Source: an uncultured Pelagibacteraceae bacterium (GTDB lineage: Bacteria; Pseudomonadota; Alphaproteobacteria; Pelagibacterales; Pelagibacteraceae). Taken from it: a DNA stretch of 64,000 nt. The notes beneath the pieces were generated by a model, which was given only the letters and a program-made list of their open reading frames with translations, was not told where the DNA came from and searched no databases. The stretch covers positions 24,937-88,936 of the forward strand of contig CABXUA010000003.1 of the NCBI GenBank assembly GCA_902515355.1, written 5' to 3'. The translations under genes and the position numbers were made by a program. Below are positions 8,111-18,069 of the stretch, one piece after another. How positions within the stretch are numbered: the stretch's first letter is position 1; each line of letters opens with the position of its first letter.

Positions 8111-10509
8111 TCATCACGCTATCTTGGTTGAAAGATCATTTGAGTAGCAAAGTAAATTTAAGCAAGATAATTAATAAACTTACGGACATAGGTCTTGAAG
8201 TAGAGGGCATAAAAGATAGTCAAGGAGAACTATCTGATTTTAAAATCGCAAAAGTTTTAAAAGCATCAAAACATCCAAATGCCGATAAATTAAAACTTTG
8301 CGATGTTAGTTTAGGAGAAGGAAAAATAATTAAAGTTATTTGTGGCGCCTCAAATGCAAGAGAAGGATTAATTAGCGTATATGCTCCTCCTGGCTCTGTA
8401 ATTCCAAAAACCAAAATGAAATTAAAAATAGCCAAGATAAGAGGAATAGAGTCACACGGTATGCTTTGTTCTGAAAGTGAGCTAGGCATCTCAAATGAAA
8501 GCGAGGGAATCATTGAAATAAAAAGTGGTGAAAAAGATATTGGAAAAAACTTTTTTAAAAGCAAATCAGAAAAATCAATCGATATATCAATTACACCTAA
8601 TAGACCAGATTGTTTAGGAGTTAGAGGAATAGCAAGAGATTTAGCTTCAGCGGGTTTGGGCAAACTTTCGAGTTTAAAAAAAACAAAGATTAAACAAAGT
8701 TTTTCTCAACCTTTAAAAATTTCCATTACAAAAGAAAAAAATCAAGGATGTTTATCATTTGGCACATGTTATATAAAAAATATCAAAAATACAGAAAGCC
8801 CAGAATGGTTAAAGAAAAAAATAATTTCCTTAGGTTTAAAACCAATTTCTGCAGTAGTTGATATCACAAATTATGTAATGTTTGATCTAAATAGACCGCT
8901 ACACGCCTATGATGCTGATAAAATAGATGAAGAAATTATTATTAGAAATTCAAAACCTGGCGAAACTTTTGAGGCTTTGGACGGGAAGAATTATAAACTA
9001 AAAAATAACATGTGTGTAATTTCGGATAAATCTGGCCCCCTTGGTCTTGGAGGAATAATTGGGGGTACACGTTCTGGAACTGAATTTGAGACAAAAAATA
9101 TACTTTTAGAATCAGCATATTTTCACCCAACTTCTGTGAGAAAAACTGGAAGCATTTTAGCAATAGACACCGATGCAAAGTATAGATTTGAAAGAGGTAT
9201 AGATCCAAACTCAGTTAAGGAAGGTCTTGAGTTTGCAACTAGTTTAATTCTCAAAATTTGCGGAGGGGAGGCAAGCAAATTTTCATTTACTGGCAAATCT
9301 CAGATAAAAAGCAAGGTCATTGAATTAGACAATAACAAGTTTAAAAAAATAATAGGAATTTCAATAACATCTAATGAAACCAAAAAAATACTAAATTCAT
9401 TAGGATTTAAAACAAAAAATTCTAAAAATTATCTTAAAATTGAAATTCCGACTTGGAGACCAGATATTCTTGAGGATATAGATATTATTGAAGAGCTAAT
9501 AAGAATAAAAGGCTTTGATAAAATTTCATTGGTTCATCCAGAAAGAACCAGATCTAAAGATACTCTTAGCTTTAAACAAAAATTATTTCATTTGTCTCAA
9601 AGAGCAGTCGCAAATAAAGGATACTTAGAAGCCGTGACCTGGTCATTTACCGATTCTAGTATTGATAAGTTTTTTTCTCAGGGAGAAAAAGAAATAAAAA
9701 TAGCCAACCCTATCTCAACTGATCTTGATGTATTGAGAAGATCAATATTTTCAAATTTAATTATATATTTGAAAAAAAATCAGGACAGAGGTTATCTTGA
9801 TCTTTCTTTATTTGAAATTGGGCCAATTTTCTTTGGAAACAAACCTGGAGAACAACAAATTATTTTAGGTGGCTTAAAATCAGGAGCTCTTAACAGAAAA
9901 AGTTGGGACTCGAAAGCTAGAAATATAGATGTATTTGATGTTAAAGCGGACACAATTAAAACTCTATCAGAACTTGGAATTATGGAAGAGGACATGCATG
10001 TTGTCAACAATGCACAAGATTATTATAATCCAGGTAAATCTGGCTCTGTGACTTTAAAATCTAAAAATGGTCTTAAGCTGGCTTCTTTTGGAGAAATTCA
10101 TCCTGCAATAATATCTAATTTAGACCTAAAAGAAAAAAATGTTTATGGATTTGAAATATTTTTAAAAAATATACCAACACCTCAAAAGAAAAACAGACTC
10201 GCTAAAAAGAATTACTCTGTTTCTGAATTTCAAAAATCTGAAAGAGATTTTGCTTTTGTAATAGATATTAATTATAAAGCTGGAGAAATAGAAAAAATAA
10301 TTGCTGAAGTTGATCAAAACTTAATTAAAAAAGTTTTGATATTTGATGTGTTCGAAGGCGGTAGTATGCCTGAAGGAAAAAAGTCTATTGCGGTAAATGT
10401 AACAATTCAATCTATGGATAAAACACTTTCAGAAAAAGATATTAGTGAAGTAAGTAAAAAAATAACTAATACTGTTAAAGAGAAAACAGGCGCTACACTT
10501 AGATCATAA
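8107..10509 (+). CDS. pheT: Phenylalanyl-tRNA synthetase beta subunit
   Basis: Beta subunit, 800 residues, of PheRS; it carries the editing site that hydrolyses Tyr-tRNA-Phe. Domain order is the usual one: B1 ([12 protein letters not shown]), the OB-fold EMAP-like tRNA-binding domain (about 40-150, [18 protein letters not shown]), the B3/B4 editing module ([27 protein letters not shown]), B5, the catalytic-like domain ([15 protein letters not shown]) and the C-terminal ferredoxin-fold anticodon-binding domain ([16 protein letters not shown]). Full length. Its stop shares one base with the lepA ATG (TAATG). Confidence 0.97.
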   Translation: MIITLSWLKDHLSSKVNLSKIINKLTDIGLEVEGIKDSQGELSDFKIAKVLKASKHPNADKLKLCDVSLGEGKIIKVICGASNAREGLISVYAPPGSVIPKTKMKLKIAKIRGIESHGMLCSESELGISNESEGIIEIKSGEKDIGKNFFKSKSEKSIDISITPNRPDCLGVRGIARDLASAGLGKLSSLKKTKIKQSFSQPLKISITKEKNQGCLSFGTCYIKNIKNTESPEWLKKKIISLGLKPISAVVDITNYVMFDLNRPLHAYDADKIDEEIIIRNSKPGETFEALDGKNYKLKNNMCVISDKSGPLGLGGIIGGTRSGTEFETKNILLESAYFHPTSVRKTGSILAIDTDAKYRFERGIDPNSVKEGLEFATSLILKICGGEASKFSFTGKSQIKSKVIELDNNKFKKIIGISITSNETKKILNSLGFKTKNSKNYLKIEIPTWRPDILEDIDIIEELIRIKGFDKISLVHPERTRSKDTLSFKQKLFHLSQRAVANKGYLEAVTWSFTDSSIDKFFSQGEKEIKIANPISTDLDVLRRSIFSNLIIYLKKNQDRGYLDLSLFEIGPIFFGNKPGEQQIILGGLKSGALNRKSWDSKARNIDVFDVKADTIKTLSELGIMEEDMHVVNNAQDYYNPGKSGSVTLKSKNGLKLASFGEIHPAIISNLDLKEKNVYGFEIFLKNIPTPQKKNRLAKKNYSVSEFQKSERDFAFVIDINYKAGEIEKIIAEVDQNLIKKVLIFDVFEGGSMPEGKKSIAVNVTIQSMDKTLSEKDISEVSKKITNTVKEKTGATLRS

Positions 10510-12317
10510 TGTCAGATATTAAGCAGATACGTAACTTTTCTATAATTGCGCATATTGATCACGGAAAATCGACAATAGCTGATCGAATAATCTCTAAATG
10601 CGGAGGTTTGACTGACCGTGAAATGAAAGCGCAGGTGCTTGATTCTATGGAAATAGAAAGAGAAAGAGGAATAACAATAAAAGCTCAAACTGTAAGACTT
10701 AAATATAAAGCAAAAGATGGAAAAGATTATATTTTAAATATTATTGACACACCTGGTCATGTTGATTTTAGTTATGAAGTTAGCAGATCGCTCTATGCTT
10801 GTGAGGGTTCACTTTTGATTGTCGACAGCACTCAAGGCGTAGAAGCTCAAACTTTAGCAAATGTTTATCAGGCTTTAGATATCAATCACGAAATAATTCC
10901 TATCTTAAACAAAATAGATCTCCCCGCTTCAGATACTGAAAAAACAAAAAAAGAAATAGAAGATGTCATAGGAATCGAAACTTCAAATGCTATTAGCTGT
11001 TCTGGAAAAACTGGTGAAGGCATCGAAGATATATTAGAGTCAATTGTTAAAATTCTCCCTCCTCCCAAAGGAAAACAGGTTGACAAATTAAAATCATTAT
11101 TGGTCGATAGTTGGTACGATAGCTATCTTGGAGTTGTTATTTTAGTTAGAGTTATAGATGGTCAGATTAAAAAAAATATGAAGATAAAACTTATGTCTAA
11201 TAATCAGGAACATATAATTGAAAAGGTTGGAGTTTTTACTCCTAAACCAAAAGACATAGAGGAGCTAAATTCTGGAGAAATTGGTTTTATAATTACAGGT
11301 ATTAAAAGTCTTTCAGAAACTAAAGTAGGTGATACTATTTGTGATGCCCATAATAAAATTGAATTTCCTTTACCTGGATTTAAACCGAGTAAGCCCGTAG
11401 TTTTTTGTGGACTTTTTCCAGTCGATAGCTCTGAGTATCAAAAACTAAAGGACGGATTAGCAAAACTAAAATTAAATGATTCAAGTTTTTCTTATGAAGG
11501 AGAATCTTCTAGCGCTTTAGGATTAGGTTTTAGATGTGGATTTTTGGGTTTATTGCATTTAGAGATTATTACTCAAAGGTTAGAAAGAGAGTTTGACATC
11601 AATTTAATCACCACAACACCAGGTGTAATTTATAAGGTTCAAAAAATAAATGGTGAAATAATAAATTTACAAAACCCTTCTAGCATGCCTGATCCAAGTC
11701 AGATTAAAATAATTGAAGAGCCTTGGATTAAAGCTACTATAATTACCCCAGATAAGTATTTAGGTTCTATAATAAAAATTTGTCAGGATAAAAGAGGTAT
11801 ACAAAAAAATTTAACTTACTCTGGTAATCGAGCTGTTTTATCCTATGAACTTCCTCTTAATGAAGTTGTGTTTGATTTTTATGATAGATTAAAATCTGTC
11901 TCAAGTGGATACGCAAGTTTTGATTATGAAATCACCGACTACAAAGAAGGAAATCTAGTAAAACTTGGAGTGCTAGTGAATGGAGAGCCAGTTGATGCAT
12001 TAGCCACGATTATTCATAAAGAATTTGCCCAAAAAACTGGAAGACAAATATGTGAAAAATTGAAAGATTTAATACCGAGGCATAATTTTATGATACCCAT
12101 CCAAGCAGCTATCGGAGGAAAAATAATTGCCAGAGAAAGTATAAAAGGTTTTAAAAAAGATGTGCTCACAAAGATACATGGAGGTGGAGCGATGGATAGA
12201 AAAAGAAAGTTACTTGAAAAACAAAAAAAGGGAAAAGCAAGAGCCAAACAATTTGGTAAGGTAGAAATTCCCCAAGAAGCTTTTATTGGCGTCCTTAAAA
12301 TTAATAAAGAGAATTGA
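10509..12317 (+). CDS. lepA: Translation elongation factor 4 (LepA GTPase)
   Basis: EF4, 602 residues, a ribosome-associated GTPase implicated in back-translocation and 30S maturation. The G domain has AHIDHGKST (G1, about 14-22), the switch [14 protein letters not shown] (G3) and NKIDLP (G4). It lacks EF-G domain IV and ends with the LepA-specific C-terminal domain, including [39 protein letters not shown]. Length and motifs are typical. The TGA overlaps the ATG of the following glycosyltransferase gene by one base. Confidence 0.97.
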   Translation: MSDIKQIRNFSIIAHIDHGKSTIADRIISKCGGLTDREMKAQVLDSMEIERERGITIKAQTVRLKYKAKDGKDYILNIIDTPGHVDFSYEVSRSLYACEGSLLIVDSTQGVEAQTLANVYQALDINHEIIPILNKIDLPASDTEKTKKEIEDVIGIETSNAISCSGKTGEGIEDILESIVKILPPPKGKQVDKLKSLLVDSWYDSYLGVVILVRVIDGQIKKNMKIKLMSNNQEHIIEKVGVFTPKPKDIEELNSGEIGFIITGIKSLSETKVGDTICDAHNKIEFPLPGFKPSKPVVFCGLFPVDSSEYQKLKDGLAKLKLNDSSFSYEGESSSALGLGFRCGFLGLLHLEIITQRLEREFDINLITTTPGVIYKVQKINGEIINLQNPSSMPDPSQIKIIEEPWIKATIITPDKYLGSIIKICQDKRGIQKNLTYSGNRAVLSYELPLNEVVFDFYDRLKSVSSGYASFDYEITDYKEGNLVKLGVLVNGEPVDALATIIHKEFAQKTGRQICEKLKDLIPRHNFMIPIQAAIGGKIIARESIKGFKKDVLTKIHGGGAMDRKRKLLEKQKKGKARAKQFGKVEIPQEAFIGVLKINKEN

Positions 12318-13327
12318 TGAAAAAACTTTTTATAATTACAAATGAAAGTATTTTTAATTATGAAGGACAATTTTTTTGTGACAATATTGACGTGAAATCT
12401 ACACCTGAAGGTCTTAAAAATATTTTTGATATAAATATTATTGCAAGAAAATCAAAAAAAGTTCGATCACATAAAATTAATGTAAAAAATGTAAAAACTT
12501 ATGGAAATATAGTTTCTTTTTTACTTTGCATTTTTCGGACAGCAAAAAATGATAATTGTAAATATCTGGTCATATCTATTACACCATTTACTACTCTTGC
12601 CTGTATCGTTTTAAAATTTTTGAGAAAAAAACCTCACGTTTATTTAAGGAGTGATGGCTATGGAGAATATAAATCTATAATAGGTTTTTTTGGACCGCCT
12701 ATTTATCATATTATGTTTTTTATAGTCAGCAAAATATCTAATTTAGTAAGTTGTAGAGAACATATTTTAAGAGGAAGAAAAGGAAATGTAGTTGAACCTT
12801 CTCAAATCACAAATAAATGGGTATCCGATCATAAATCGATTGAACTTGAAAAAATAAGAATATTATATGTTGGCAGAATAAGAGTTGAGAAAGGAATATT
12901 TTCCTTATTAAAAATTTTAAAAAAATTAGATAAAAATATATCTTTATCTATAGTCGGCGCAGAAAAAATTTCAAATAAAACAATCATTCAAAAAAATGTT
13001 AATGTTTACGAGATAGAGACAAACGAAGATAATCTTATTAAGTTTTATGATGATCATAATATTTTTGTTTTACCTTCATACACTGAGGGTCATCCTATGG
13101 TTTTGCTAGAGGCTTTGGCGCGGAGAAGACCAGTTATTATTTTTAATGAAATCCAACATGTAATCGGTAATAAAAAAGGAATTTTTGTCTCTGAAAGAAA
13201 TCACAAAAGTTTTTTCGATACACTAAATCATATTATAAATAATTATAAAAAAATTCAAAAAGAAATGGAGAAAAATAAATTACCAACAAACAAGGAGTAC
13301 TTAGACAAATTTGCTAAATTAATTTAA
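12317..13327 (+). CDS. Glycosyltransferase, GT4-like
   Basis: A 336-residue GT-B type glycosyltransferase. The ORF track begins at a TTG (12314); the ATG at 12317, sharing one base with the lepA stop, is the better start. The C-terminal donor domain carries ILYVGRIRVEKGI, the nucleotide-sugar loop DIFVLPSYTEGHP-like segment FVLPSYTEGHP and an EX7E pair (EGHPMVLLE). The N-terminal acceptor domain is poorly conserved and begins [11 protein letters not shown]. Acceptor and product are unknown. Coupling to lepA is unusual and suggests this gene was inserted behind the translation operon or depends on it for expression. Confidence 0.8.
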   Translation: MKKLFIITNESIFNYEGQFFCDNIDVKSTPEGLKNIFDINIIARKSKKVRSHKINVKNVKTYGNIVSFLLCIFRTAKNDNCKYLVISITPFTTLACIVLKFLRKKPHVYLRSDGYGEYKSIIGFFGPPIYHIMFFIVSKISNLVSCREHILRGRKGNVVEPSQITNKWVSDHKSIELEKIRILYVGRIRVEKGIFSLLKILKKLDKNISLSIVGAEKISNKTIIQKNVNVYEIETNEDNLIKFYDDHNIFVLPSYTEGHPMVLLEALARRRPVIIFNEIQHVIGNKKGIFVSERNHKSFFDTLNHIINNYKKIQKEMEKNKLPTNKEYLDKFAKLI

Positions 13328-13333
13328 AGCGGA

Positions 13334-14086
13334 TTAGCGTTTTACTAATTTATCCACTAAAAATAAGTACAGCTTATAAGGCAAAATTCTCAAAAATTTT
13401 AAAGTTAAAGTAAGCCCCATTGGGAAGTGAATTTCAAATGAATTGCTTTTGACCAAACCATTAAAAATTTTTTCTGCAGCATATTCAGGAGTTTTTAAGA
13501 ATGGCATTGAAAACTCATTTTTGTCGGTTAAAGGAGTTTTTATAAAACCAGGTGATACAATTGAGACTCTCACTCCGAATTTTTTGAAATCAAAATAAAT
13601 ACTTTCACTAAAATTAGTTAAAGCAGCTTTTGAAGGTCCGTATCCGCTTGAATTAGGAAGTCCTCTATAACCTGCTATGGAAGAAACGATTGAAATATGC
13701 CCAGATTTTTTATTTTTAAAGTAATCTTCTACAGCCTTAACACAATCAATCACGCCTAAAAAATTTACATTTATTACATTTTTTATTTTATGAGGATCTA
13801 TACTTTTTTCGTCTTTTGGCTCATATGTGCCACTTGAAAACAAACATACATCCAAGCCACCAAATTCATTTAAAATATTTTTAAATACATTAGTTATCTG
13901 AGTTTGATCAGTCACATCTAAAGGGAATGATGTAATATTTTGATTTTTAGCTAACTCATCTAGCAATTCTTTCCTTCTAGCTGATACAGCAACTTTCCAA
14001 CCTTCGCTTGCAAATTTCTCAGCAACAGCTTTTCCTATTCCGCTAGAAGCACCAGTAATCCAAATTTTTTTCTGATTTTCTTTCAT
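13334..14086 (-). CDS. SDR family NAD(P)-dependent oxidoreductase
   Basis: Classical short-chain dehydrogenase, 250 residues. The cofactor motif is TGASSGIG near residue 10, followed by VSARRKELLDELA, in which the Arg residues after the second strand suggest NADPH. The catalytic Ser lies in SIVSSIAGYRG and the YxxxK pair in YGPSK, all in the expected order. The C-terminus IHFPMGLTLTLKFLRILPYKLYLFLVDKL is hydrophobic and may touch membrane, as in dehydrogenases acting on lipids. Substrate unknown. It converges on the lepA-linked glycosyltransferase with a 6-bp gap. Confidence 0.85.
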   Translation of the reverse strand: MKENQKKIWITGASSGIGKAVAEKFASEGWKVAVSARRKELLDELAKNQNITSFPLDVTDQTQITNVFKNILNEFGGLDVCLFSSGTYEPKDEKSIDPHKIKNVINVNFLGVIDCVKAVEDYFKNKKSGHISIVSSIAGYRGLPNSSGYGPSKAALTNFSESIYFDFKKFGVRVSIVSPGFIKTPLTDKNEFSMPFLKTPEYAAEKIFNGLVKSNSFEIHFPMGLTLTLKFLRILPYKLYLFLVDKLVKR

Positions 14087-14122
14087 AATTTATTTATATA
14101 CTAATATTCTCAAATAAAAATA

Positions 14123-14212
14123 GGAGAGGTGGCCGAGTGGTTGAAGGCGCACGCTTGGAAAGCGTGTAAACGGGAAACCGTTTCGAGGGTTCGAATCCCT
14201 CTCTCTCCGCCA
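14123..14212 (+). tRNA. tRNA-Ser (GGA anticodon)
   Basis: Complete 90-nt serine tRNA. The acceptor arms GGAGAGG and TCTCTCC pair, with G73 and an encoded CCA. The anticodon arm CACGC-TTGGAAA-GCGTG gives anticodon GGA, reading UCC and UCU. The long variable arm (AAACGGGAAACCGTTT) is characteristic of class II tRNAs, and the T arm is GAGGG-TTCGAAT-CCCTC. A TATACT box lies about 20 bp upstream but has no convincing -35. Confidence 0.97.
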
Positions 14213-14251
14213 TTTTCTTGTCGTTGATATCCACACACAACTCAAAAGAGT

Positions 14252-14316
14252 CTTAAATTTAAATCTCGAATCAATTAAACTAAATTTAAGGGCAGTGGAG
14301 GGAGACTGAAGCTGCC
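14252..14316. other. Tandem inverted repeats after tRNA-Ser (possible bidirectional terminator or small structured RNA)
   Basis: Between tRNA-Ser and the convergent NlpC/P60 gene lie two adjacent stem-loops. The first is a perfect 10-bp repeat, CTTAAATTTA (14252-14261) and TAAATTTAAG (14281-14290), with a 19-nt loop. The second is GGCAG/CTGCC (14291-14295 and 14312-14316), with an alternative inner CAGT/ACTG stem around a GGAGGGAG loop, followed on the plus strand by a T-rich tract. It is markedly more G-rich than the surrounding DNA. It may end transcription from both sides or encode an RNA; sequence alone does not decide. Confidence 0.4.
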
Positions 14317-14324
14317 TTTGCCTT

Positions 14325-15065
14325 TTATATCCTTTTAATTCCAATTACTTTCAATTTAGCAGTTTTTTCTATTTTTTTTATTGTTTGATTAATACTCATA
14401 ATTACTGTTTTTTTCATAGGACCGTAAGCATGAATAAGTTTTTTATTTGAAAGAGCTACTGCAACATGACCTTTCCAATAAATAATATCATTTTTTCTAA
14501 TATTTTTTAAATTAACATTTTTCTTTAAATATTTTGCCTGATCCTTTGCATCCCTAGGACAGTATTTATTATTAAAATTAAAAAAAAGCTGTATTAAGGC
14601 TGAACAATCAAGGCCTTTAAATGTTTTTCCTCCCCATTTGTATCTAACATTTTTAAAAATTTTTATATTAGAGAATATGTCTTTGTTTTTAAATTTAATT
14701 GGTTTTAAGTCTTTTAAATTTATCCACTTATTATCAAACTTTATAAAACCATTTATTTTTTTTTCTGATTTTATCTTTGCTCCAAATGTCAATTTTCCAG
14801 ATAAATATCTGAAATTAGGTTTTTTATATGTTTTGGCAAAAATCACTGAGACCTTATGTGATGGCTTTTTGTAATAATGATAATTTCTTTTTTTAATAAA
14901 GCCTACATAACCATCTTCTTTGATTTTAATTTTAAACCAACTATTCCTCTTTTTTTTTATTGAAAATGCATCTCCATATATCATTTGGGTAGTCACTTCA
15001 GATTTAGTTGACATTTTCTTATAAAGATTCACTTCTGAAAAATTATTTAAGTAAAATTTACTCAT
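14325..15065 (-). CDS. NlpC/P60 (C40) family cysteine peptidase with SH3-like N-terminus
   Basis: A 246-residue peptidase probably cleaving gamma-D-Glu-diaminoacid bonds in peptidoglycan fragments. Two SH3-like segments occupy about 10-125 (GDAFSIKKKRNSWFKIKIKEDGYVGFI is typical), followed by the NlpC/P60 domain with catalytic Cys154 in GLDCSALIQ, His200 in WKGHVAVAL and a third polar residue at His212 (IHAYG). No signal peptide is visible. Together with the ampG gene ending 2 bp upstream of its start, this suggests a cytoplasmic enzyme degrading imported muropeptides, like the alphaproteobacterial dipeptidyl-peptidase VI/YkfC group. The assignment of the role is inference. Confidence 0.85.
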   Translation of the reverse strand: MSKFYLNNFSEVNLYKKMSTKSEVTTQMIYGDAFSIKKKRNSWFKIKIKEDGYVGFIKKRNYHYYKKPSHKVSVIFAKTYKKPNFRYLSGKLTFGAKIKSEKKINGFIKFDNKWINLKDLKPIKFKNKDIFSNIKIFKNVRYKWGGKTFKGLDCSALIQLFFNFNNKYCPRDAKDQAKYLKKNVNLKNIRKNDIIYWKGHVAVALSNKKLIHAYGPMKKTVIMSINQTIKKIEKTAKLKVIGIKRI

Positions 15066-15067
15066 AA

Positions 15068-16525
15068 TTATTCTTTAATTGGCGCAATTCTAGCAATCCA
15101 AAAAATTAATAATAATACAGGGATGCCAATTATAGCAGTAAATATATAAAAATTTGCGTAACCCATTTGATCTACTATAGTTCCAGAATATCCAGCTAAA
15201 ACTTTTGGTAATAACAACATTAGCGAACTAAATAGGGCATATTGAGTAGCTGTAAATTTTATTGAAGTTAATGCTGAGAGATATACAACAAAAGCTGCAC
15301 CAGCAAAACCACTTGAAATATTATCAGCTGTTATAACTGTAATGAGAATGTCAATATTTGGTTCAGATACTGCTAACCAAGCAAAAAGCAAATTACTAGC
15401 AGCAGCAATTAAAGCTCCTATAAATAAAGCCCTTAATGTTCCAATTTTTATCGCAGAGTATCCACCTATTATCCCGCCAACAATGGTTGCAAATACCCCA
15501 AAAAATTTTGAATAAGTAGCAATTTCTCTAACATTATAACCTTTATCTAAATAAAAAATGTTAGCCACAACACCCATTACTATATCGGCTATTCTATATA
15601 ATCCAATAAGCAAAAGGATTAACAAGGCGATTTTCCCGTACCTTTCTATAAAGTTTGATACTGGTTTAAAATATGCGATTGTTGCTACTTTCTTTTTTAC
15701 AAAATTATTTTTTATCAATAAATAAATTAAAATCCCAGATCCAATAAAACAAAAACTTATTCTCATTAAGGCATACAAAAATTTTTCTAAAGGCTCTCTA
15801 TTAGTGAAAGGATTATCTAAAAATGAGTAAATAAAAATGAAGATCACGATTGCTAAAACAAAAGTTATCAAAAATCTTAACTGATCATTAAAACTCAAGA
15901 GTGAAATTTTCCTTTTTATGTTGGGTTCTGGAGAATAAATTGTGGTAAGGACTCCTATCACCATTAAGAATGCCATTGTTAAGTAAACTGTTTTCCAAAC
16001 ATCTGAATTGTATATATCTACCCCTAAATGTGATGCTAATAATAAACTACCTGCTCCTGCAACTAGCATAGCTATTCTATATCCAGCTATATACATAGAT
16101 GATAATGCACCTTGCATATTTTGTGGAGCAGATTCAATTCTGTAAGCGTCTATAATAATATCTTGTGAAGCACTAGAAAACGCTACTAAAACAGAACCAA
16201 TAGCTGTAAGGATTAATGTTTTTGCCGGGTCCGTGTAAGATATAAAAATTAAACTAAATATAATCATTAGCTGTGAAAACAATAGCCAACTCTTTCTATG
16301 CCCGTAGCTACTGAAGGGTAATCTTAAATTATCTATAATAGGAGACCATATAAATTTAAATGAGTAAGCTAATGCTGCCCAACTAAACATTGTTATTGTA
16401 CTTCTGTTAACTCCGGCTTTAACTAGCCAAACTGATAATGTAGAAAAAACAAGAAGAATTGGAAGCCCCGAGGAAAAACCTAGCAAAAGCATTCTTATAG
16501 ATTTTATGTTAAGAAAAACTTTCAT
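15068..16525 (-). CDS. ampG: AmpG-like muropeptide MFS permease
   Basis: Polytopic inner-membrane protein of 485 residues with about 12-14 hydrophobic helices of the major facilitator superfamily. The start SIRMLLLGFSSGLPILLVFSTLSVWL and the segment SPIIDNLRLPF-GHRKSWL correspond to the AmpG signature around TM1-3, and SASQDIIIDAYRIE is the characteristic AmpG D-A-R motif in TM4. AmpG imports anhydromuropeptides for cell-wall recycling. It sits between trkH (stop directly before its ATG) and the NlpC/P60 peptidase, which fits recycling. Substrate is inferred from family; AmpG-like siderophore or acetyl-CoA carriers exist. Confidence 0.85.
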   Translation of the reverse strand: MKVFLNIKSIRMLLLGFSSGLPILLVFSTLSVWLVKAGVNRSTITMFSWAALAYSFKFIWSPIIDNLRLPFSSYGHRKSWLLFSQLMIIFSLIFISYTDPAKTLILTAIGSVLVAFSSASQDIIIDAYRIESAPQNMQGALSSMYIAGYRIAMLVAGAGSLLLASHLGVDIYNSDVWKTVYLTMAFLMVIGVLTTIYSPEPNIKRKISLLSFNDQLRFLITFVLAIVIFIFIYSFLDNPFTNREPLEKFLYALMRISFCFIGSGILIYLLIKNNFVKKKVATIAYFKPVSNFIERYGKIALLILLLIGLYRIADIVMGVVANIFYLDKGYNVREIATYSKFFGVFATIVGGIIGGYSAIKIGTLRALFIGALIAAASNLLFAWLAVSEPNIDILITVITADNISSGFAGAAFVVYLSALTSIKFTATQYALFSSLMLLLPKVLAGYSGTIVDQMGYANFYIFTAIIGIPVLLLIFWIARIAPIKE

Positions 16526-17974
16526 CTAATTTCTCCAAAATGATGGAAAAAATAAAACCAAAACTGCAAAGAGCTCAAGTCTTCCAAGCAACATTCCAAA
16601 AGATAGGAGCCATTTAGAAACATCTGATACCTGAGAAAAATTACCATTAGGGCCTATCATTTCACCTAGTCCAGGTCCAACATTTGATATAGAAGTTGCT
16701 GCCCCAGATACGGCAGATAAAAAATCAAGACCTGTAATTGAAAGAAGAATTGCTAAAATAATAAAAAGAAAAAGATAGGAAAAGATAAATATTATTACAG
16801 AAGTAATAAAATTATCAGAAATTTTTTGATTATTATATTTTACGATTGAAATGCTATTAGGATATATCAACTTTTTAATTTGAATTTGAATGAACAAAAA
16901 TAACATCTGAAGTCTAAATATTTTTATACCACAAGTTGTAGAACCTGCACATCCTCCAACAAACATTAAAAATAAAAAAAATATTAAAGAAAATTTTCCC
17001 CACAAACCAAAATCATCAGTTACGTAACCAGTTCCAGACAAAATTGAAACTACATTAAAAGAAGAAATTCTTAAACGGTCTAATAAGGAAATCTCACTGT
17101 TAGTAAAAAATAAATATAAAAACATTATAAACACAGACACTATTAGTAAATATAAAAGGCCTCTAATTTGAACATCTTGAAAGAAAACTTTAGAATTACC
17201 TTTTAAAAATTTGAGATAGGATATAAACGGAATGCTTCCCAAAATTATAAAAATTGTTGCAACCATTTCAATATTTGGGCTTTGAAAATAACCTATAGAC
17301 TCAGTGTGAGTTGAAAATCCTCCAGTAGCAATAGTCGTCATAGAATGAGCCACACTGTCAAAAATATTCATACCAAAAAACCAATAAAAAATACTGCAAA
17401 GTAATGTCAGAACTAGATAAGTTGAAATTATTGTTTTAGCAACTTCTGCTGTTCTAGGGAAAATTTTTTCAGTATCCTGTGAACTTTCCATTTTGAATAG
17501 CTGCATTCCACCAACTTTGAGCAAAGGAAAAACTGTAATAGCCATGACAATTATTCCTATTCCTCCCAACCACTGCATAATTGCTCGCCACAAAAGTATA
17601 CTTTTTGGAGCATCATCTAAATTTGAAATGACAGTAGAACCTGTAGTGGTAATTCCTGACATACTTTCAAAAAAAGCCTCACTAAATGATAAATTTAAAG
17701 TCGAAAAAATAAACGGCAAACTTCCAAAAATTGCTACAAAGACCCAAGCTAAAGTTGAAAAAAGAAAAGTTTCTTGTAAATTTAACCGATAATTTTTTTC
17801 TAAATTAGCTAGAATGAGCAGACAACCTATAAAAATTGTTATAAAGGCCGATGACAAAAAGCTGTGACTACTTTCTTGATAGTATATTTGAAGCAGATAA
17901 GGAATCAGCATAAAAATCCCTAGGACAACTACTAAGACCCCAGTTATAAAAAAAACTGTTTTGTTTGCTGACAT
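16526..17974 (-). CDS. trkH: TrkH-family potassium uptake protein
   Basis: Membrane K+ channel-like subunit (482 residues from the preferred ATG; the track's 17980 start is a TTG two codons upstream). It shows the repeated pore-helix pattern of the Trk/Ktr/HKT family: ESMSGITTTGSTVI, HSMTTIATGGFSTH, ILSGTGYVTDDFG and GAATSISNVGPG, each with the filter glycine. TrkH normally works with the peripheral NAD-binding TrkA; no trkA is in the window. It heads a minus-strand group trkH-ampG-NlpC/P60 in which the genes abut, so co-transcription is likely though the functions differ. Confidence 0.93.
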   Translation of the reverse strand: MSANKTVFFITGVLVVVLGIFMLIPYLLQIYYQESSHSFLSSAFITIFIGCLLILANLEKNYRLNLQETFLFSTLAWVFVAIFGSLPFIFSTLNLSFSEAFFESMSGITTTGSTVISNLDDAPKSILLWRAIMQWLGGIGIIVMAITVFPLLKVGGMQLFKMESSQDTEKIFPRTAEVAKTIISTYLVLTLLCSIFYWFFGMNIFDSVAHSMTTIATGGFSTHTESIGYFQSPNIEMVATIFIILGSIPFISYLKFLKGNSKVFFQDVQIRGLLYLLIVSVFIMFLYLFFTNSEISLLDRLRISSFNVVSILSGTGYVTDDFGLWGKFSLIFFLFLMFVGGCAGSTTCGIKIFRLQMLFLFIQIQIKKLIYPNSISIVKYNNQKISDNFITSVIIFIFSYLFLFIILAILLSITGLDFLSAVSGAATSISNVGPGLGEMIGPNGNFSQVSDVSKWLLSFGMLLGRLELFAVLVLFFPSFWRN

Positions 17975-18069
17975 AGTCAAAATTACACTAATTAAATAGA
18001 TACAAAATTCAACTTAATATCCTGTATTTATTTCTGTATTTTATATATAAAATTTAATAAACCATTTTT

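Noticed and set aside
8220-8663. 147-aa minus-strand ORF within pheT
   Set aside because: Antisense shadow of a certain gene; Pro/Ser/Phe-rich composition typical of reversed AT-rich coding DNA.
12014-12370. 118-aa minus-strand ORF over the lepA 3' end
   Set aside because: Antisense shadow; spans the junction of two certain plus-strand genes with no start or promoter support.
14090-14344. 84-aa minus-strand ORF containing [28 protein letters not shown]
   Set aside because: It is the antisense translation of tRNA-Ser, a well-known spurious ORF pattern; the tRNA is complete and certain.
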